Counted from the stretch's first letter, positions 1 to 8,212 are shown. The stretch is 64,000 nt of DNA from Streptomyces sp. SPB162 (GCF_029504575.1 NZ_JAQFII010000001.1:1698501-1762500), one strand, 5' to 3'. Numbers and translations are program-made. Notes: a model not told the origin generated them from the letters alone.

Positions 1-686
1 ACGTGCTGGCCTGGATCACCGTCGCGGGCCTGCCGGCCCGGGACCCGCGGGAGGGTGTCGCGGTGCCGCTCACCCGCGACCCGGAACTGTGGCTCGCCGC
101 CGTCGAACTGGGCCGGACGTCGATCTGGCTGCACACCCGCGGCGAGCGCTGCGCGGATCCCGCCGCCGGCCGGCCCGCCGGCCAGCCCCGGCTGCCCGGC
201 GGCCGACGCCCGTACGTCCGCGCCCCGCTGCCCGCGGTGCCGCGGCCCGGGGAGCTGGCGTACGACCCGGAGGAGGAGGCGCTGCGGATCGGCGAGGGGC
301 TGATCTCACCGGTACCGGCCGCCGCGTGGGAGTTCCACGCGGGCGGGGTGCGGGTGCTGGAGGCCTGGTATGAGCGGCGGGCGGCCGTCGCGGCTCCGGC
401 GACGCTGGAGGCGCTGCGGCCCGCTCGCTGGACCCGGGAGACGACCACGGAGCTGCTCGAACTCGTTTCCGTACTCACCCTGCTGGCCGCGCTCCGACCG
501 GAGCGGCGGAAGCTCGCGGAGCGGCTGGCGGCGGAGCCGGGGTCGCGGCGGGCGCGCGCGGCGGGAATCTCCGCCGAAGCACTGCGCCTGGCGGGGGTCC
601 TGCCCGCGCCCGTGGGGGCGCGGCGGCCCGCATCGGTGCTGGACCATCACGAGGAAGGTCCGGACGGGCAGTTCGCGCTGCTGTGA
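1..686 (+). CDS. Type ISP restriction-modification enzyme, C-terminal part (5' truncated by window edge)
   Basis: The reading frame is already open at the left edge and ends at TGA 684-686, so only the C-terminal ~227 residues are visible. The stretch VPLTRDPELW...LGRTSIWLHTRGERCADPAAGRPAG...PRLPGG resembles the C-terminal specificity region of the single-polypeptide type ISP enzymes (LlaBIII-like), which fuse translocase, N6-adenine methyltransferase and target recognition. No catalytic motif is inside the window, so the assignment rests on recalled family resemblance alone. If right, it would act in phage defence or as an orphan methyltransferase. A short hairpin follows the stop and the next gene is convergent. 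Confidence 0.55.
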   Translation, partial: VLAWITVAGLPARDPREGVAVPLTRDPELWLAAVELGRTSIWLHTRGERCADPAAGRPAGQPRLPGGRRPYVRAPLPAVPRPGELAYDPEEEALRIGEGLISPVPAAAWEFHAGGVRVLEAWYERRAAVAAPATLEALRPARWTRETTTELLELVSVLTLLAALRPERRKLAERLAAEPGSRRARAAGISAEALRLAGVLPAPVGARRPASVLDHHEEGPDGQFALL

Positions 687-703
687 GGCGTCGACAGGAC
701 GCC
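687..703 (+). terminator. Small hairpin after the RM gene
   Basis: GGCGTC (687-692) pairs with GACGCC (698-703) around a 5-nt loop, directly after the TGA. The 6-bp stem is short, so this is a weak terminator candidate at best. Confidence 0.3.
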
Positions 704-838
704 ACGGGTGTTACGGGTGGTGGAAAGCGTCCGAACGCAGGTGGACGCGCGTAGAGCCCTTGCCGTTCACGGCGAGCACACCGCAACGCCGCTGGCCGCA
801 GCGTTGTGCCGGGACGGTGTGACCGCCGGAAGGTGGGA

Positions 839-1102
839 TCAGCCGCGGCTGCCGAACAGGGAGCGCCGCAGGCGCCGCAGCGGCGCGAACAGGGACACCC
901 GTGCACTGCGGCTCGCTTTGGTGCGCGCCGAATCCCGCGAGGTCAGCTCGCGCATCAGCAACGTCGCCTCCGCACTCTCACGGTGCGGGACGACAGGGCC
1001 GCCCAGTATCGCGAGATGACGATCCAGACGCGTGCTGGTCGTGCTGCTTCCGCAGTTGATGGCAGGCACTCTCGGCCTGCTACGCATAACTATCTGTTCC
1101 AT
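839..1102 (-). CDS. Small basic conserved hypothetical protein (87 aa)
   Basis: Start chosen at ATG 1102, preceded by GGGGAG about 4 nt upstream; a longer in-frame version to 1339 lacks a good ribosome site. The protein begins MEQIVMRSRPRVPAINCGSSTT and ends in a strongly basic tail, LFAPLRRLRRSLFGSRG. It has no signal peptide, membrane segment or enzyme motif that I recognise. It has the feel of a small protein conserved in Streptomyces, but I cannot name a family. Its 3' end converges on the restriction gene. Confidence 0.6.
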   Translation of the reverse strand: MEQIVMRSRPRVPAINCGSSTTSTRLDRHLAILGGPVVPHRESAEATLLMRELTSRDSARTKASRSARVSLFAPLRRLRRSLFGSRG

Positions 1103-1310
1103 GACACTCCCCACCCGTACGAGGGCACCCGGCCCGGGCAGGGTAACCCTATCGCCCCGACGCGTCACCTGCGCATCCCAGGCCCCGGATTGACCCTCCG
1201 GCTCTGGGTGTTGACGACTGAACAGCGAATTACCGCCGCGCGCAAGGAAGTTGGCGAACGGCGGACAGTGAGAGCCTACCCCCCTCCCGGCCGTTCCATC
1301 ATCGCCGCGA

Positions 1311-1352
1311 CCGGCCGCCGTCGGCGTCGACCACGACACCGGCGGCGGCCGG
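1311..1352 (-). terminator. Hairpin downstream of the GDSL esterase gene
   Basis: CCGGCCGCCG (1311-1320) and CGGCGGCCGG (1343-1352) form a perfect 10-bp stem with a 22-nt loop, beginning 16 nt past the esterase stop. There is no T-run, as usual for Streptomyces terminators. Confidence 0.45.
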
Positions 1353-1367
1353 GACGAGCGGTACGGA

Positions 1368-2162
1368 TCAGGCGGCGGAGCTGAACGCGGGCAGGTAGCC
1401 GCCGGACTGGCCGGCCGCCTTGGGGTGGTAGGACTCGTCGATCGGGAAGGTCAGGCTGTTCAGCCAGGGCGATCCCGAGCAGAGTTCGTGTCCGGTGAAG
1501 GTGCCGCGCACATCGGCGAAGCCGAAGCCGTGGTCGGCGGCGCGCTTGGCCGTCACGGTGTCGAGTTCGTCGGCCGCGCCGTTGATGGCGGCGCGCGAGG
1601 TGTCGCTGAGACCGGCCCAGCAACTGCCCCCGATCTTGTAGAAGTGCGGGTAGCCGACCACGACCACATGGGCGTTGGGGGCCTTGGCGTGGATGGCGTT
1701 GTACACGTTGTCGAGGAGGCCGGGGAGGGTGTTGTCCGCGTAGGCGCGGGCCGTCGCGATGCGGGCCAGACAGGTGCTCTCGGAGTTGAGCACGCAGGTG
1801 GTCATGACGTCGGCGAAGCCCGCGTCGTTGCCGCCGATGCTGATACTCACCAGGCCGGTGGACGCGTTGAGCGGCCCGAGCTGGTTGTTGAGCACATCAC
1901 CCGTTTTGGCGCCCGAGCAGGCGGTGAAGGCGAACGCTGACGGGGCGTGAGCCGCCGCCCACAGCGCCGGATACGCCTTGGTGCTGCGCTTGCAGGCACC
2001 GCTGGAGCTGTCGTAGCTGCCGGCGCCGACGCCCGCGGAGTACGAGTCTCCGAGGGCTGCGTACGAGGGCGCCGCGGCGTGCGCGGGGGCCGCGCCGATG
2101 AGCGCGAGGCCAGTGGTGAGGATCAGCGCGGATACGGCTGATGCCAACCGGGACAGTCTCAT
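1368..2162 (-). CDS. Secreted SGNH/GDSL-family esterase/lipase
   Basis: Start at ATG 2162 with AGGGAGG 4 nt upstream; the frame extends further 5' but without homology. The 264-aa product has a Sec signal peptide (MRLSRLAS..., cleavage near AAPAHA-A at ~29). It then shows the SGNH block I motif GDSYSAG with nucleophile Ser40, block III GGND, and the C-terminal DESYH with catalytic His246. Six cysteines in the mature part suit the three disulfides of the Streptomyces extracellular lipases of the S. rimosus type. It should hydrolyse acyl esters outside the cell. A 12-bp palindrome and a hairpin flank the gene, suggesting a monocistronic, regulated unit. Confidence 0.88.
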   Translation of the reverse strand: MRLSRLASAVSALILTTGLALIGAAPAHAAAPSYAALGDSYSAGVGAGSYDSSSGACKRSTKAYPALWAAAHAPSAFAFTACSGAKTGDVLNNQLGPLNASTGLVSISIGGNDAGFADVMTTCVLNSESTCLARIATARAYADNTLPGLLDNVYNAIHAKAPNAHVVVVGYPHFYKIGGSCWAGLSDTSRAAINGAADELDTVTAKRAADHGFGFADVRGTFTGHELCSGSPWLNSLTFPIDESYHPKAAGQSGGYLPAFSSAA

Positions 2163-2199
2163 GGAACCTCCCTGGGCAGGATCTCTGCGAGACCTGTTG

Positions 2200-2211
2200 T
2201 ACCGGCCGGTA
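2200..2211. promoter_or_regulatory. Palindrome TACCGGCCGGTA upstream of the esterase
   Basis: A perfect 12-bp palindrome lies 38 nt upstream of the esterase start, where a repressor could block transcription. The binding protein is unknown; TetR-family operators often look like this. Confidence 0.35.
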
Positions 2212-2435
2212 ACCCCCGGGGGAAGTATCCCGACCACGAATTTTTGTCGTGTCCATTGCATTCATATGAAAAGTCCGCGACAGCTCGACTCCGCGCCGAC
2301 CGAACCGCGTTCAAACCTCGTCCGCGCCTCGTTCCGGCCGCGTCCGCGCCTCGTGTCCGCCTCTTCGGCCGGGGCACGTTTCCGCCCCGGAAAAGCACTG
2401 GGCGGAAGCGGCTCCCGTGCCGGATCATGGGCCGC

Positions 2436-3596
2436 ATGTCCGCGAAGCCCCATGACCCGAGGAGGCCAGTGCCACAGAGCCTGCCCGACCCCGCGCCCGC
2501 CCGGCACGCGCCACGCCCACCGCACCGCGCGGTCCCCGTCCATGTGCGCCTGGACGACAGCGACTCACCCTCCGACGTGGTCGACGCGCTCTTCCTCGGG
2601 CGCTTCACCTCCGGCGAACAGCCGTACTCGCGCGGCGCGTCCCTGGAGAAGGTCAAGTCCGGCCTGACGCTGATCCCGTCGGACGCCACGGTGCTGCGCC
2701 AGGCCCGCGACAAGGACCGCAGCGCCACGCTGGCCGAGGGCGAGGGCTGGACGATCCTGATCTCCCGCTGGAACCGCGGCGCGGACGTCACGGTCGCCGC
2801 GGTCAGCGACGAGCTGGCCGAGCAGGTGCTCTCGCGCGCCGTCGAGAACGCCGAGGACGAGCCGGAACCCCAGCCCGAGACGGTCACCATGGGGTTCTGG
2901 TACGTCTCGACGCGCCGCGGCCCGCACCGCACCACCCGGCAGATCTCCGCCGCCACCTGGGACGAGCTGCGGGGCAACTACACGGCCCCGGTGGCCGAGG
3001 CCATGGACGGCCTCATGAAGCTGTCCAAGGACGACATCACCGGCCGGCTGCTGCTCCTGCACGGGCCGCCCGGCACCGGTAAGACCTCGGCGCTGCGCAC
3101 CCTGGCCCGCTCCTGGCGCGACTGGTGCCAGGTCGACTGCGTGCTGGACCCCGAGCGGCTCTTCAACGACGTCGGCTACCTGATGGACATCGCCATCGGC
3201 GAGGACGACGGGACAGCCGGCGGCCGCTGGCGGCTGCTGCTCCTGGAGGACTGCGACGAACTGATCCGCGGTCAGGCCAAGCACCAGACCGGCCAGGCGC
3301 TCTCCCGGCTGCTCAACCTGACCGACGGCCTGCTCGGCCAGGGCCGCAATGTGCTCGTCGGCATCACCACCAACGAGGACCTCGAGCGGCTGCACCCCGC
3401 CGTCGTCCGGCCGGGCCGCTGCCTGTCCCGTATCGAGGTCGGCCCGCTGACCCGCGACGAGTCCGCCGCCTGGCTCGGCACCACCGAGGGCATCGGGCGC
3501 GAGGGCGCCACCCTCGCCGAGCTGTACGCGCTGCGGCGCGGCGCCGGCTCCACCATCCCGGCCCAGGCCCCGACGTCGGACGGCCTGTACCTCTGA
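2436..3596 (+). CDS. AAA-family ATPase (DUF5925-type)
   Basis: The 386-aa product has an N-terminal region of ~200 residues without recognisable motif (VRLDDSDSPSDVVDALFLGRF...), then a Walker A GPPGTGKT at ~210-217, a Walker B-like LLLLEDCDE at ~268-276, and ITTNEDLERLHPAVVRPGRC containing the arginine-finger-like end of an AAA module. It resembles the Streptomyces DUF5925 ATPases, whose substrate is unknown. ATG 2436 is used; an in-frame GTG at 2469 has GAGGAGG only 3 nt upstream and is a serious alternative. No signal peptide, so cytoplasmic. The neighbouring esterase is divergent and unrelated. Confidence 0.8.
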   Translation: MSAKPHDPRRPVPQSLPDPAPARHAPRPPHRAVPVHVRLDDSDSPSDVVDALFLGRFTSGEQPYSRGASLEKVKSGLTLIPSDATVLRQARDKDRSATLAEGEGWTILISRWNRGADVTVAAVSDELAEQVLSRAVENAEDEPEPQPETVTMGFWYVSTRRGPHRTTRQISAATWDELRGNYTAPVAEAMDGLMKLSKDDITGRLLLLHGPPGTGKTSALRTLARSWRDWCQVDCVLDPERLFNDVGYLMDIAIGEDDGTAGGRWRLLLLEDCDELIRGQAKHQTGQALSRLLNLTDGLLGQGRNVLVGITTNEDLERLHPAVVRPGRCLSRIEVGPLTRDESAAWLGTTEGIGREGATLAELYALRRGAGSTIPAQAPTSDGLYL

Positions 3597-3691
3597 TCGG
3601 TACCGGGTTCGGGTGGGGGTTCGTCCGGGTGTCGCGGACGTCGCAGGTGCGGCGCGCGCTCCGGAGCGAAGGCCTGCCGGTCGTGGACGGG

Positions 3692-4066
3692 CTACCCGTC
3701 GTAGGCGGCGCGCAGCGCTTCCTGGACGGCGGCGAGGGCGGCCGCGCGGTCCAGTCCGAGGCGGTGCGCGCGCTGCGCGAAGTCCGCGGCGGCGGCAGCG
3801 GCCTGCCGCTCGGCGGCATCGCCCGCGGCGGCGACGAAGGTGCCGTGCCGGCCCCGCGTCTCGATGACGCCGTCGGCCTCGAGGGCGCGGTAGGCCTTGG
3901 CGACCGTGTTGGCCGCGAGTCCCAGCTCCTCGGCGAGCCCCCGTACGGTCGGGAGCTTGTGGCCGACGGGGAGCCGCCCGCTGCGCGCCTGATCGGCGAT
4001 CTGCTCACGCACTTGCTCGAAGGGGGCGGCGGCCGCGTCGGCGACGACGGTGATCCTCAGGCTCAT
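3692..4066 (-). CDS. GntR-family transcriptional regulator (YtrA-like, short)
   Basis: This 124-aa protein is an N-terminal winged helix of the GntR type (PFEQVREQIADQARSGRLPVGHKLPTVRGLAEELGLAANTVAKAYRALEADGVIETRGRHGTFV) followed by a ~45-residue helical tail. The short tail without a ligand domain is the mark of the YtrA subfamily, which often controls ABC transporters, though none is adjacent. The start at ATG 4066 fits the family length. It lies 77 nt downstream of the CGNR-type gene on the same strand and could be co-transcribed with it. Confidence 0.85.
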   Translation of the reverse strand: MSLRITVVADAAAAPFEQVREQIADQARSGRLPVGHKLPTVRGLAEELGLAANTVAKAYRALEADGVIETRGRHGTFVAAAGDAAERQAAAAAADFAQRAHRLGLDRAAALAAVQEALRAAYDG

Positions 4067-4143
4067 GACGGCGATCCTGGCACAACGGACGCGGTGGACG
4101 AGCCCGCGGGATCGGACCGGGCCACGTCGGGCCGGGTCGTCCG

Positions 4144-4764
4144 TCAGCTGCGGTCCGGATCGGGATCCAGGTCCGCGCCGGTGCGGGTGCGCTGATAGTG
4201 CCGGGCGACCCGGGCCCGGTTGCCGCACGCCGGCTTGCACCATTCCTGCCGGCCGTGCCCCTTGACGAAGTAGCGGACGCAGCGCGGTGCCGTACAGGCC
4301 CGCAGCCGGACCCGTTCCGGACCCGCCAGGAAGTCGATGGCCGCACGGGCCAGACCGGCGGTGATCCGCACCCGCGGATCGTCTTCCGTGGACAGCGGCC
4401 GGACGGCCGGGGCCTCACCCGGGGGCCACAGCAGCTGCGGGGCGACCGGCTCGTTCGCCGCCGCGGAGTTGAGGCGGTCGAGGGCCAGGTCGGCGGGGAT
4501 GAGCCGGTCGGCGTCGGCGCGGCTCGGGGGTGCGGGGCTGACGGCCAGCGCGAACAGCGCCCGGACCGCCTGCCGGAGGGCGACGACCAGGTCGCGCAGT
4601 TCCTCGTCCGCGCTGAACCCTTCGGCGGCGGGCCCGGGGAGCAGGTCCGCCCGCTCCCGGATCCAGCGGGTCATCCCCTCGACGGTGGCGAGATCGTCCG
4701 CGACGCCGCCGTCCCCGTCGTGCCGGACCGTACTCACCAGCTCCAGCGCCAGCTGCCGCTCCAT
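4144..4764 (-). CDS. CGNR zinc-finger / ABATE-domain putative regulator
   Basis: The 206-aa protein carries the C-terminal CGNR zinc finger: CTAPRCVRYFVKGHGR, then CKPACGNRARVARHY, giving Cys-x4-Cys and Cys-x3-Cys ligand pairs. The N-terminal part (LELVSTVRHDGDGGVADDLATVEGMTRWIRERA) matches the ABATE/DUF1470 layout in which an N-terminal ligand-binding region precedes a DNA-binding finger. ATG 4764 is preceded by GAAGGGGGA. An AT-rich inverted repeat lies ~40 nt upstream and may be its operator. Targets are unknown. Confidence 0.82.
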   Translation of the reverse strand: MERQLALELVSTVRHDGDGGVADDLATVEGMTRWIRERADLLPGPAAEGFSADEELRDLVVALRQAVRALFALAVSPAPPSRADADRLIPADLALDRLNSAAANEPVAPQLLWPPGEAPAVRPLSTEDDPRVRITAGLARAAIDFLAGPERVRLRACTAPRCVRYFVKGHGRQEWCKPACGNRARVARHYQRTRTGADLDPDPDRS

Positions 4765-4804
4765 GGATCCCCCTTCACCGTCACTTCACCCCAGCCTACG
4801 GTCC

Positions 4805-4833
4805 CTAATGAGAAGAGAGGACTCTCTCATTAG
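4805..4833. promoter_or_regulatory. AT-rich inverted repeat CTAATGAGA...TCTCATTAG
   Basis: Perfect 9-bp arms (4805-4813 and 4825-4833) around 11 nt lie between the carboxyltransferase stop and the CGNR start. The low GC of the arms in this genome suggests an operator for the CGNR gene; a hairpin ending the upstream gene is the alternative. Confidence 0.45.
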
Positions 4834-4841
4834 CCCGCTGC

Positions 4842-6354
4842 CTACAGTCCGAGGTTGCGGTACCGGGCCCGCCGGGCGGCCAGCCGTTCGCCGCGGTCGC
4901 GGGCCCGCAGGGCGGCCAGTTCGGCACCGAGCAGATCGCCGAGCCGGCCGAGGAACGCGTCGGGCGCGTCCGCCGCGTCGGGGCTCTCCTCGACGATGGT
5001 GTCGACGATCCGGTTGATGAGCAGATCGGCGGAGCTCACGCCCTGCCGCTCCGCGACCTCGAACGCCCGGTCCGTCGTCCGGTAGAGGATCGCGGACGCG
5101 CCCTCCGGCGGCAGCGGCGAGAGCCAGGCGTGCCGGGCGGCGATGACGCGGTCGGCGGGCAGCAGGGCCAGCGCGCCACCGCCCGCGCCCTGGCCGAGCA
5201 ACAGGCAGAGGGTCGGGGCCCGGAGGGTGACGAGGTCGGCGAGGCAGCGGGCGATCTCGCCCGCGAGGCCGCCCTCCTCCGCCTCCCGGCTGAGCGCCGC
5301 CCCCGCCGTGTCGATGACGGTGAGCAGCGGCAGATCGAGTTCGGCCGCGATCCGCATGCCGCGCCGCGCCTCCCGCAGCCCGGCCGGCCCGAGCGGTGCG
5401 GGACCGGCCTCGTGCGGGCGCCGGTCGTGGCCGAGCACGACGCACGGCGTCGGCCCGAACCTGGCCAGCGCGAGCAGCAGTCCGGGGTCGCGCTCCCCCG
5501 CGCCGGTGCCGCTCAGCGGCGTGACCTCCCGTCCGGCTCCTGCCAACAGCGCTCGCAGTCCCGGCCGGTCCGGCCGGCGCGAGCGGCGGATCGAGTCGGC
5601 GGTGGAGACCGCGACGGCCACCTCCGGCGAGCCGCCCGAACCACCGCCCGCGGAGACGTCGTCACCCGCCTCGCCGCACAGCACGTCCAGCGCCCGCGCC
5701 GCGACCTCGGCCAGCTGACCCGCCGGGAACACCGCGTCGACCAGGCCGTTGGCCAGCAGGTTCTCGGCGACCTGAACGCCGGTCGGGAACGGCTCGCCGT
5801 ACAGCGCCTCATGGACCCGCGGCCCGAGGAACCCGATCAGCGCCCCCGGCTCCGCCGCGGTGACGTGGCCCAGCGAACCCCACGACGCGAGCACCCCGCC
5901 GGTGGTCGGGTGCCGCAGGTACACGAGGTAGGGCAGCCCCTCCGCCTTGTGGTCGGCGATGGCGGCCGCGACCTTGACCATCTGCAGGAACGCGATGGTG
6001 CCCTCCTGCATCCGGGTACCGCCGGAGGCGGGGGACGCCAGCAGCGGCAGCCGCTCCCGCGTCGCCCGCTCCACCGCGGTCACCAGCCGGGTCCCGGCCG
6101 CCACCCCGATCGACCCGCCGAGGAACCCGAACTCCCCCGCGACCAGTGCCACCCGCCGCCCCCGGATCCGTCCCTCCCCCGTGACGACGGACTCGTCGAG
6201 CCCGGTGCGCAGCCGCGCCCTCTCCACATCGGCGCGGTACTCCGCCGCCTCGGGCAGCACGGTGACGGGCTCGTCCCACCGCCGCCAAACTCCCCGCGTC
6301 GACAGCGGCCTCGATCAGTTGCAGCGCGGCAAGCCGTCGGCTCGTATCGGTCAT
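4842..6354 (-). pseudogene. Fused acyl-CoA carboxylase carboxyltransferase (beta-alpha), frameshifted near N-terminus
   Basis: The body (about 470 residues) is a two-half carboxyltransferase. The N-half has GEFGFLGGSIG, ASPASGGTRMQEG and a GALIGFLGPRV segment typical of AccD; the C-half has TVIDTAGA and GQGAGGGALALLPADR typical of AccA. It would transfer carboxyl from biotin-BCCP to an acyl-CoA. No N-terminal zinc ribbon is seen. The N-terminus starts at ATG 6354 (MTDTSRRLAALQLIEAAVDAGS), then changes frame: removing one A from the AAA at 6287-6289 restores SWRRWDEPVTVLPEAAEYRADV, the usual continuation. Total length 1513 nt is 3n+1. Either a sequencing indel or a real lesion; a GTG at 6260 could start a shortened protein. 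Confidence 0.82.
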
Positions 6355-6527
6355 CCCGCCACCCTGCCACGACTGATCACCCGGCCGCGTTCTTAATCGA
6401 CTCTCAGGGGTCCCTTAAAGCGCCCATAAAGATCGGGTTTCCGCAGCCGGCGGGGGGATTTCGGCGGTGGGGCGGGGCTAGCGTGCCGGGTGTTGGGCAG
6501 GTGTCACCGTCGAAGGAGATCCCCGGG

Positions 6528-7544
6528 ATGACCGTACGTCGCAGGGCCGCCGCAGTCGCCGTCGTGGGCTTGGTGCCGCTGGTGCTGACCGGGCTGGCCT
6601 CCGCCCCCGCGAGCGCGCACGGCTCGATGTCGAATCCGGTCAGCCGGGTGTCCGCCTGTTACGCGGAGGGTCCGGAGAGCCCGAAGTCGGCCGCGTGCAA
6701 GGCCGCCGTCGCGGCGGGTGGGACGCAGGCGCTCTACGACTGGAACGGGGTGCGCGACGGCGAGGCGGCCGGGCGGAGCCGGTCGAAGGTGCCGGACGGG
6801 CAGCTGTGCAGCGCCGGCAACGCGGAGTACAAGGGGCTCGACCTGGCGCGGGCGGACTGGCCGGCGACGGCGATGAGTAGTGGTTCGTTCACCTTCAAGT
6901 ACCGGGCGACCGCTCCGCACAAGGGCGCGTTCGACCTGTACATCACCAAGGACGGTTACGACCCGTCGAAGCCGCTGAAGTGGTCCGACCTGGAGGCGAA
7001 GCCGTTCGCGTCGGTCACCAACCCGACTCTCACGAACGGCAGTTACGTGTTCCCGGGCAAGGTGCCGCAGCGCACCGGCCGCCATCTGATCTACAGCGTC
7101 TGGCAGCGTTCGGACAGCCCCGAGGCCTTCTACACCTGCTCGGACGTGGTCTTCGGCAAGGACGGCGGCGGCTCCGCCCCGACCCCGGCCACTCCCTCGC
7201 ACAGCGCTTCGCACAGTGCGCCGGCTACCACGGGAGCGGCGCCGGCCACGTCCGCGCCGTCCGCGCCGTCCGAGGCCCAGATCGCCGCGGGCGCCTCGAA
7301 GTCCACCGTCCACCACGACCACCCGGCGGCGACCACCGCCGCCGCGGCCGGTGACGCGCCGAAGGCCGACGGCTCCGCCGCGCCGGTGGCGCCCGCCGAG
7401 GACACGAAGCTCGCCGAGACCGGGGGTTCCACCGGCACGGGCCCGCTCGCCGTCGGCGGTGCCGCGGTGATCGCGGTCGGGACGTCGGTGCTGCTCGCCA
7501 CCGTCCGCCGCAGGGCCGCCGCGGCGGGACGCCACCGTTCCTGA
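6528..7544 (+). CDS. Secreted lytic polysaccharide monooxygenase (AA10) with LAETG cell-wall anchor
   Basis: ATG 6528 has AAGGAG 9 nt upstream. The 338-aa product has a signal peptide ending ...APASA-H, so the mature protein begins with His31, the first ligand of the copper histidine brace; His131 in TAPHKGAF is the probable second ligand. The catalytic AA10 domain spans ~31-210 (chitin/cellulose oxidative cleavage). A Ser/Ala/Thr/Pro linker of ~85 residues follows, then LAETG (295-299), a hydrophobic helix and an RRR tail: a class E sortase signal. No extra carbohydrate-binding module is seen. The enzyme is thus probably held on the wall rather than released. A hairpin follows the gene. Confidence 0.9.
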   Translation: MTVRRRAAAVAVVGLVPLVLTGLASAPASAHGSMSNPVSRVSACYAEGPESPKSAACKAAVAAGGTQALYDWNGVRDGEAAGRSRSKVPDGQLCSAGNAEYKGLDLARADWPATAMSSGSFTFKYRATAPHKGAFDLYITKDGYDPSKPLKWSDLEAKPFASVTNPTLTNGSYVFPGKVPQRTGRHLIYSVWQRSDSPEAFYTCSDVVFGKDGGGSAPTPATPSHSASHSAPATTGAAPATSAPSAPSEAQIAAGASKSTVHHDHPAATTAAAAGDAPKADGSAAPVAPAEDTKLAETGGSTGTGPLAVGGAAVIAVGTSVLLATVRRRAAAAGRHRS

Positions 7545-7566
7545 CGGGACGTCCACCCCCTGATCC

Positions 7567-7598
7567 GGTGCCGCTGTCACCCCACGGGCAGCGGCACC
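7567..7598 (+). terminator. Terminator of the LPMO gene
   Basis: GGTGCCGCTG (7567-7576) pairs with CAGCGGCACC (7589-7598), a perfect 10-bp stem 22 nt after the stop, followed by TT. Confidence 0.6.
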
Positions 7599-7605
7599 TT
7601 CGCGT

Positions 7606-7701
7606 CCCGGTGTGGGTCCCCGCGTGCGTCCCGGTGTGGGTCCCGGTATGTGTTCCGGCGTGCGTCCCGGTGTGGGTCCCCGCGTGCGTCCCGGCCGGCG
7701 T
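7606..7701. repeat. 12-bp minisatellite, eight copies
   Basis: Eight contiguous 12-bp units alternate between variants such as CCCGGTGTGGGT and CCCCGCGTGCGT, filling the space between the LPMO terminator and the marR stop at 7708. Some neighbouring pairs form exact 24-bp repeats. Copy number is likely to vary between strains. Confidence 0.85.
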
Positions 7702-7707
7702 CGGGGG

Positions 7708-8154
7708 CTACCAGTTGGGCCGGATCGGGCCGTTCGGTGCCAGCCGGGACAGATCGTCCCGCAGGGCCCGCAGCCGGCGCTCGCCGAGGAGGTCGGCCCA
7801 GGGGCGTACCGCGTCGGCGGCCGCCTCCTCGGCGGCTCGCGTGCAGGCCCAGCCGCGGTCGGTGAGGACGACGAGCCGGGCCCGGGCGTCGTCCGGGTGC
7901 GGGCGGCGCTCCACGTATCCCTTGCGGACGAGTTCCTCGACCATCTGGCTGGCCGCCTGGCGGGTGACCCCCAGGTGTTCCGCCAGGTCGGCGGCGGTCG
8001 CGCCGGCCGGGGCGAGGCGGGCGAAGGCGAAGCCGTGCGCGGGCCGGAGGTCGCCGAAGCCGCGCGCGACGACGCCGTCGTGGATCACGGCAGTGAGACC
8101 GCCGGCGGCGGCCAGCAGGGTCGCGGTCAGGCTCATGGCGTCAGCGTTGTTCAC
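7708..8154 (-). CDS. MarR-family transcriptional regulator
   Basis: This 148-aa winged-helix protein contains GATAADLAEHLGVTRQAASQMVEELVRKGYVERRPHPDDARARLVVLTDRG, the MarR recognition helix and wing including the D-x-R wing motif. The start is GTG 8154, with an in-frame ATG at 8136 as alternative; neither has a clear ribosome site, and a leaderless or near-leaderless message is possible. The divergent intergenic region to the cupin gene holds a 15-bp-arm palindrome, so this protein probably represses both itself and the cupin gene. Confidence 0.86.
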   Translation of the reverse strand: MNNADAMSLTATLLAAAGGLTAVIHDGVVARGFGDLRPAHGFAFARLAPAGATAADLAEHLGVTRQAASQMVEELVRKGYVERRPHPDDARARLVVLTDRGWACTRAAEEAAADAVRPWADLLGERRLRALRDDLSRLAPNGPIRPNW

Positions 8155-8172
8155 GGGAGCAGCTTGACACAC

Positions 8173-8212
8173 TGCGCAAGCTACTTGACTATATAGACAA
8201 GTAGCTTGCGCA
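8173..8212. promoter_or_regulatory. Large palindromic operator between marR and cupin genes
   Basis: TGCGCAAGCTACTTG (8173-8187) and CAAGTAGCTTGCGCA (8198-8212) are perfect 15-bp arms around an AT-rich 10-nt centre. A second small palindrome CAAGC-A-GCTTG follows at 8211-8221 and an AGCTTGAC half-site precedes at 8161. Repeated CAAGC/GCTTG half-sites suggest cooperative MarR binding over both promoters. Confidence 0.75.

Noticed and set aside
5130..7544. Giant plus-strand frame starting inside the carboxyltransferase gene
   Set aside because: Only its last 338 codons are real (the LPMO, with its own ribosome site and signal peptide); the rest is antisense to a recognisable gene.
7568..8167. 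Long plus-strand frame with a VPVWVPACVPVW repeat at its N-terminus
   Set aside because: It is the translation of the 12-bp minisatellite and then the antisense of the marR gene, which has clear family motifs.
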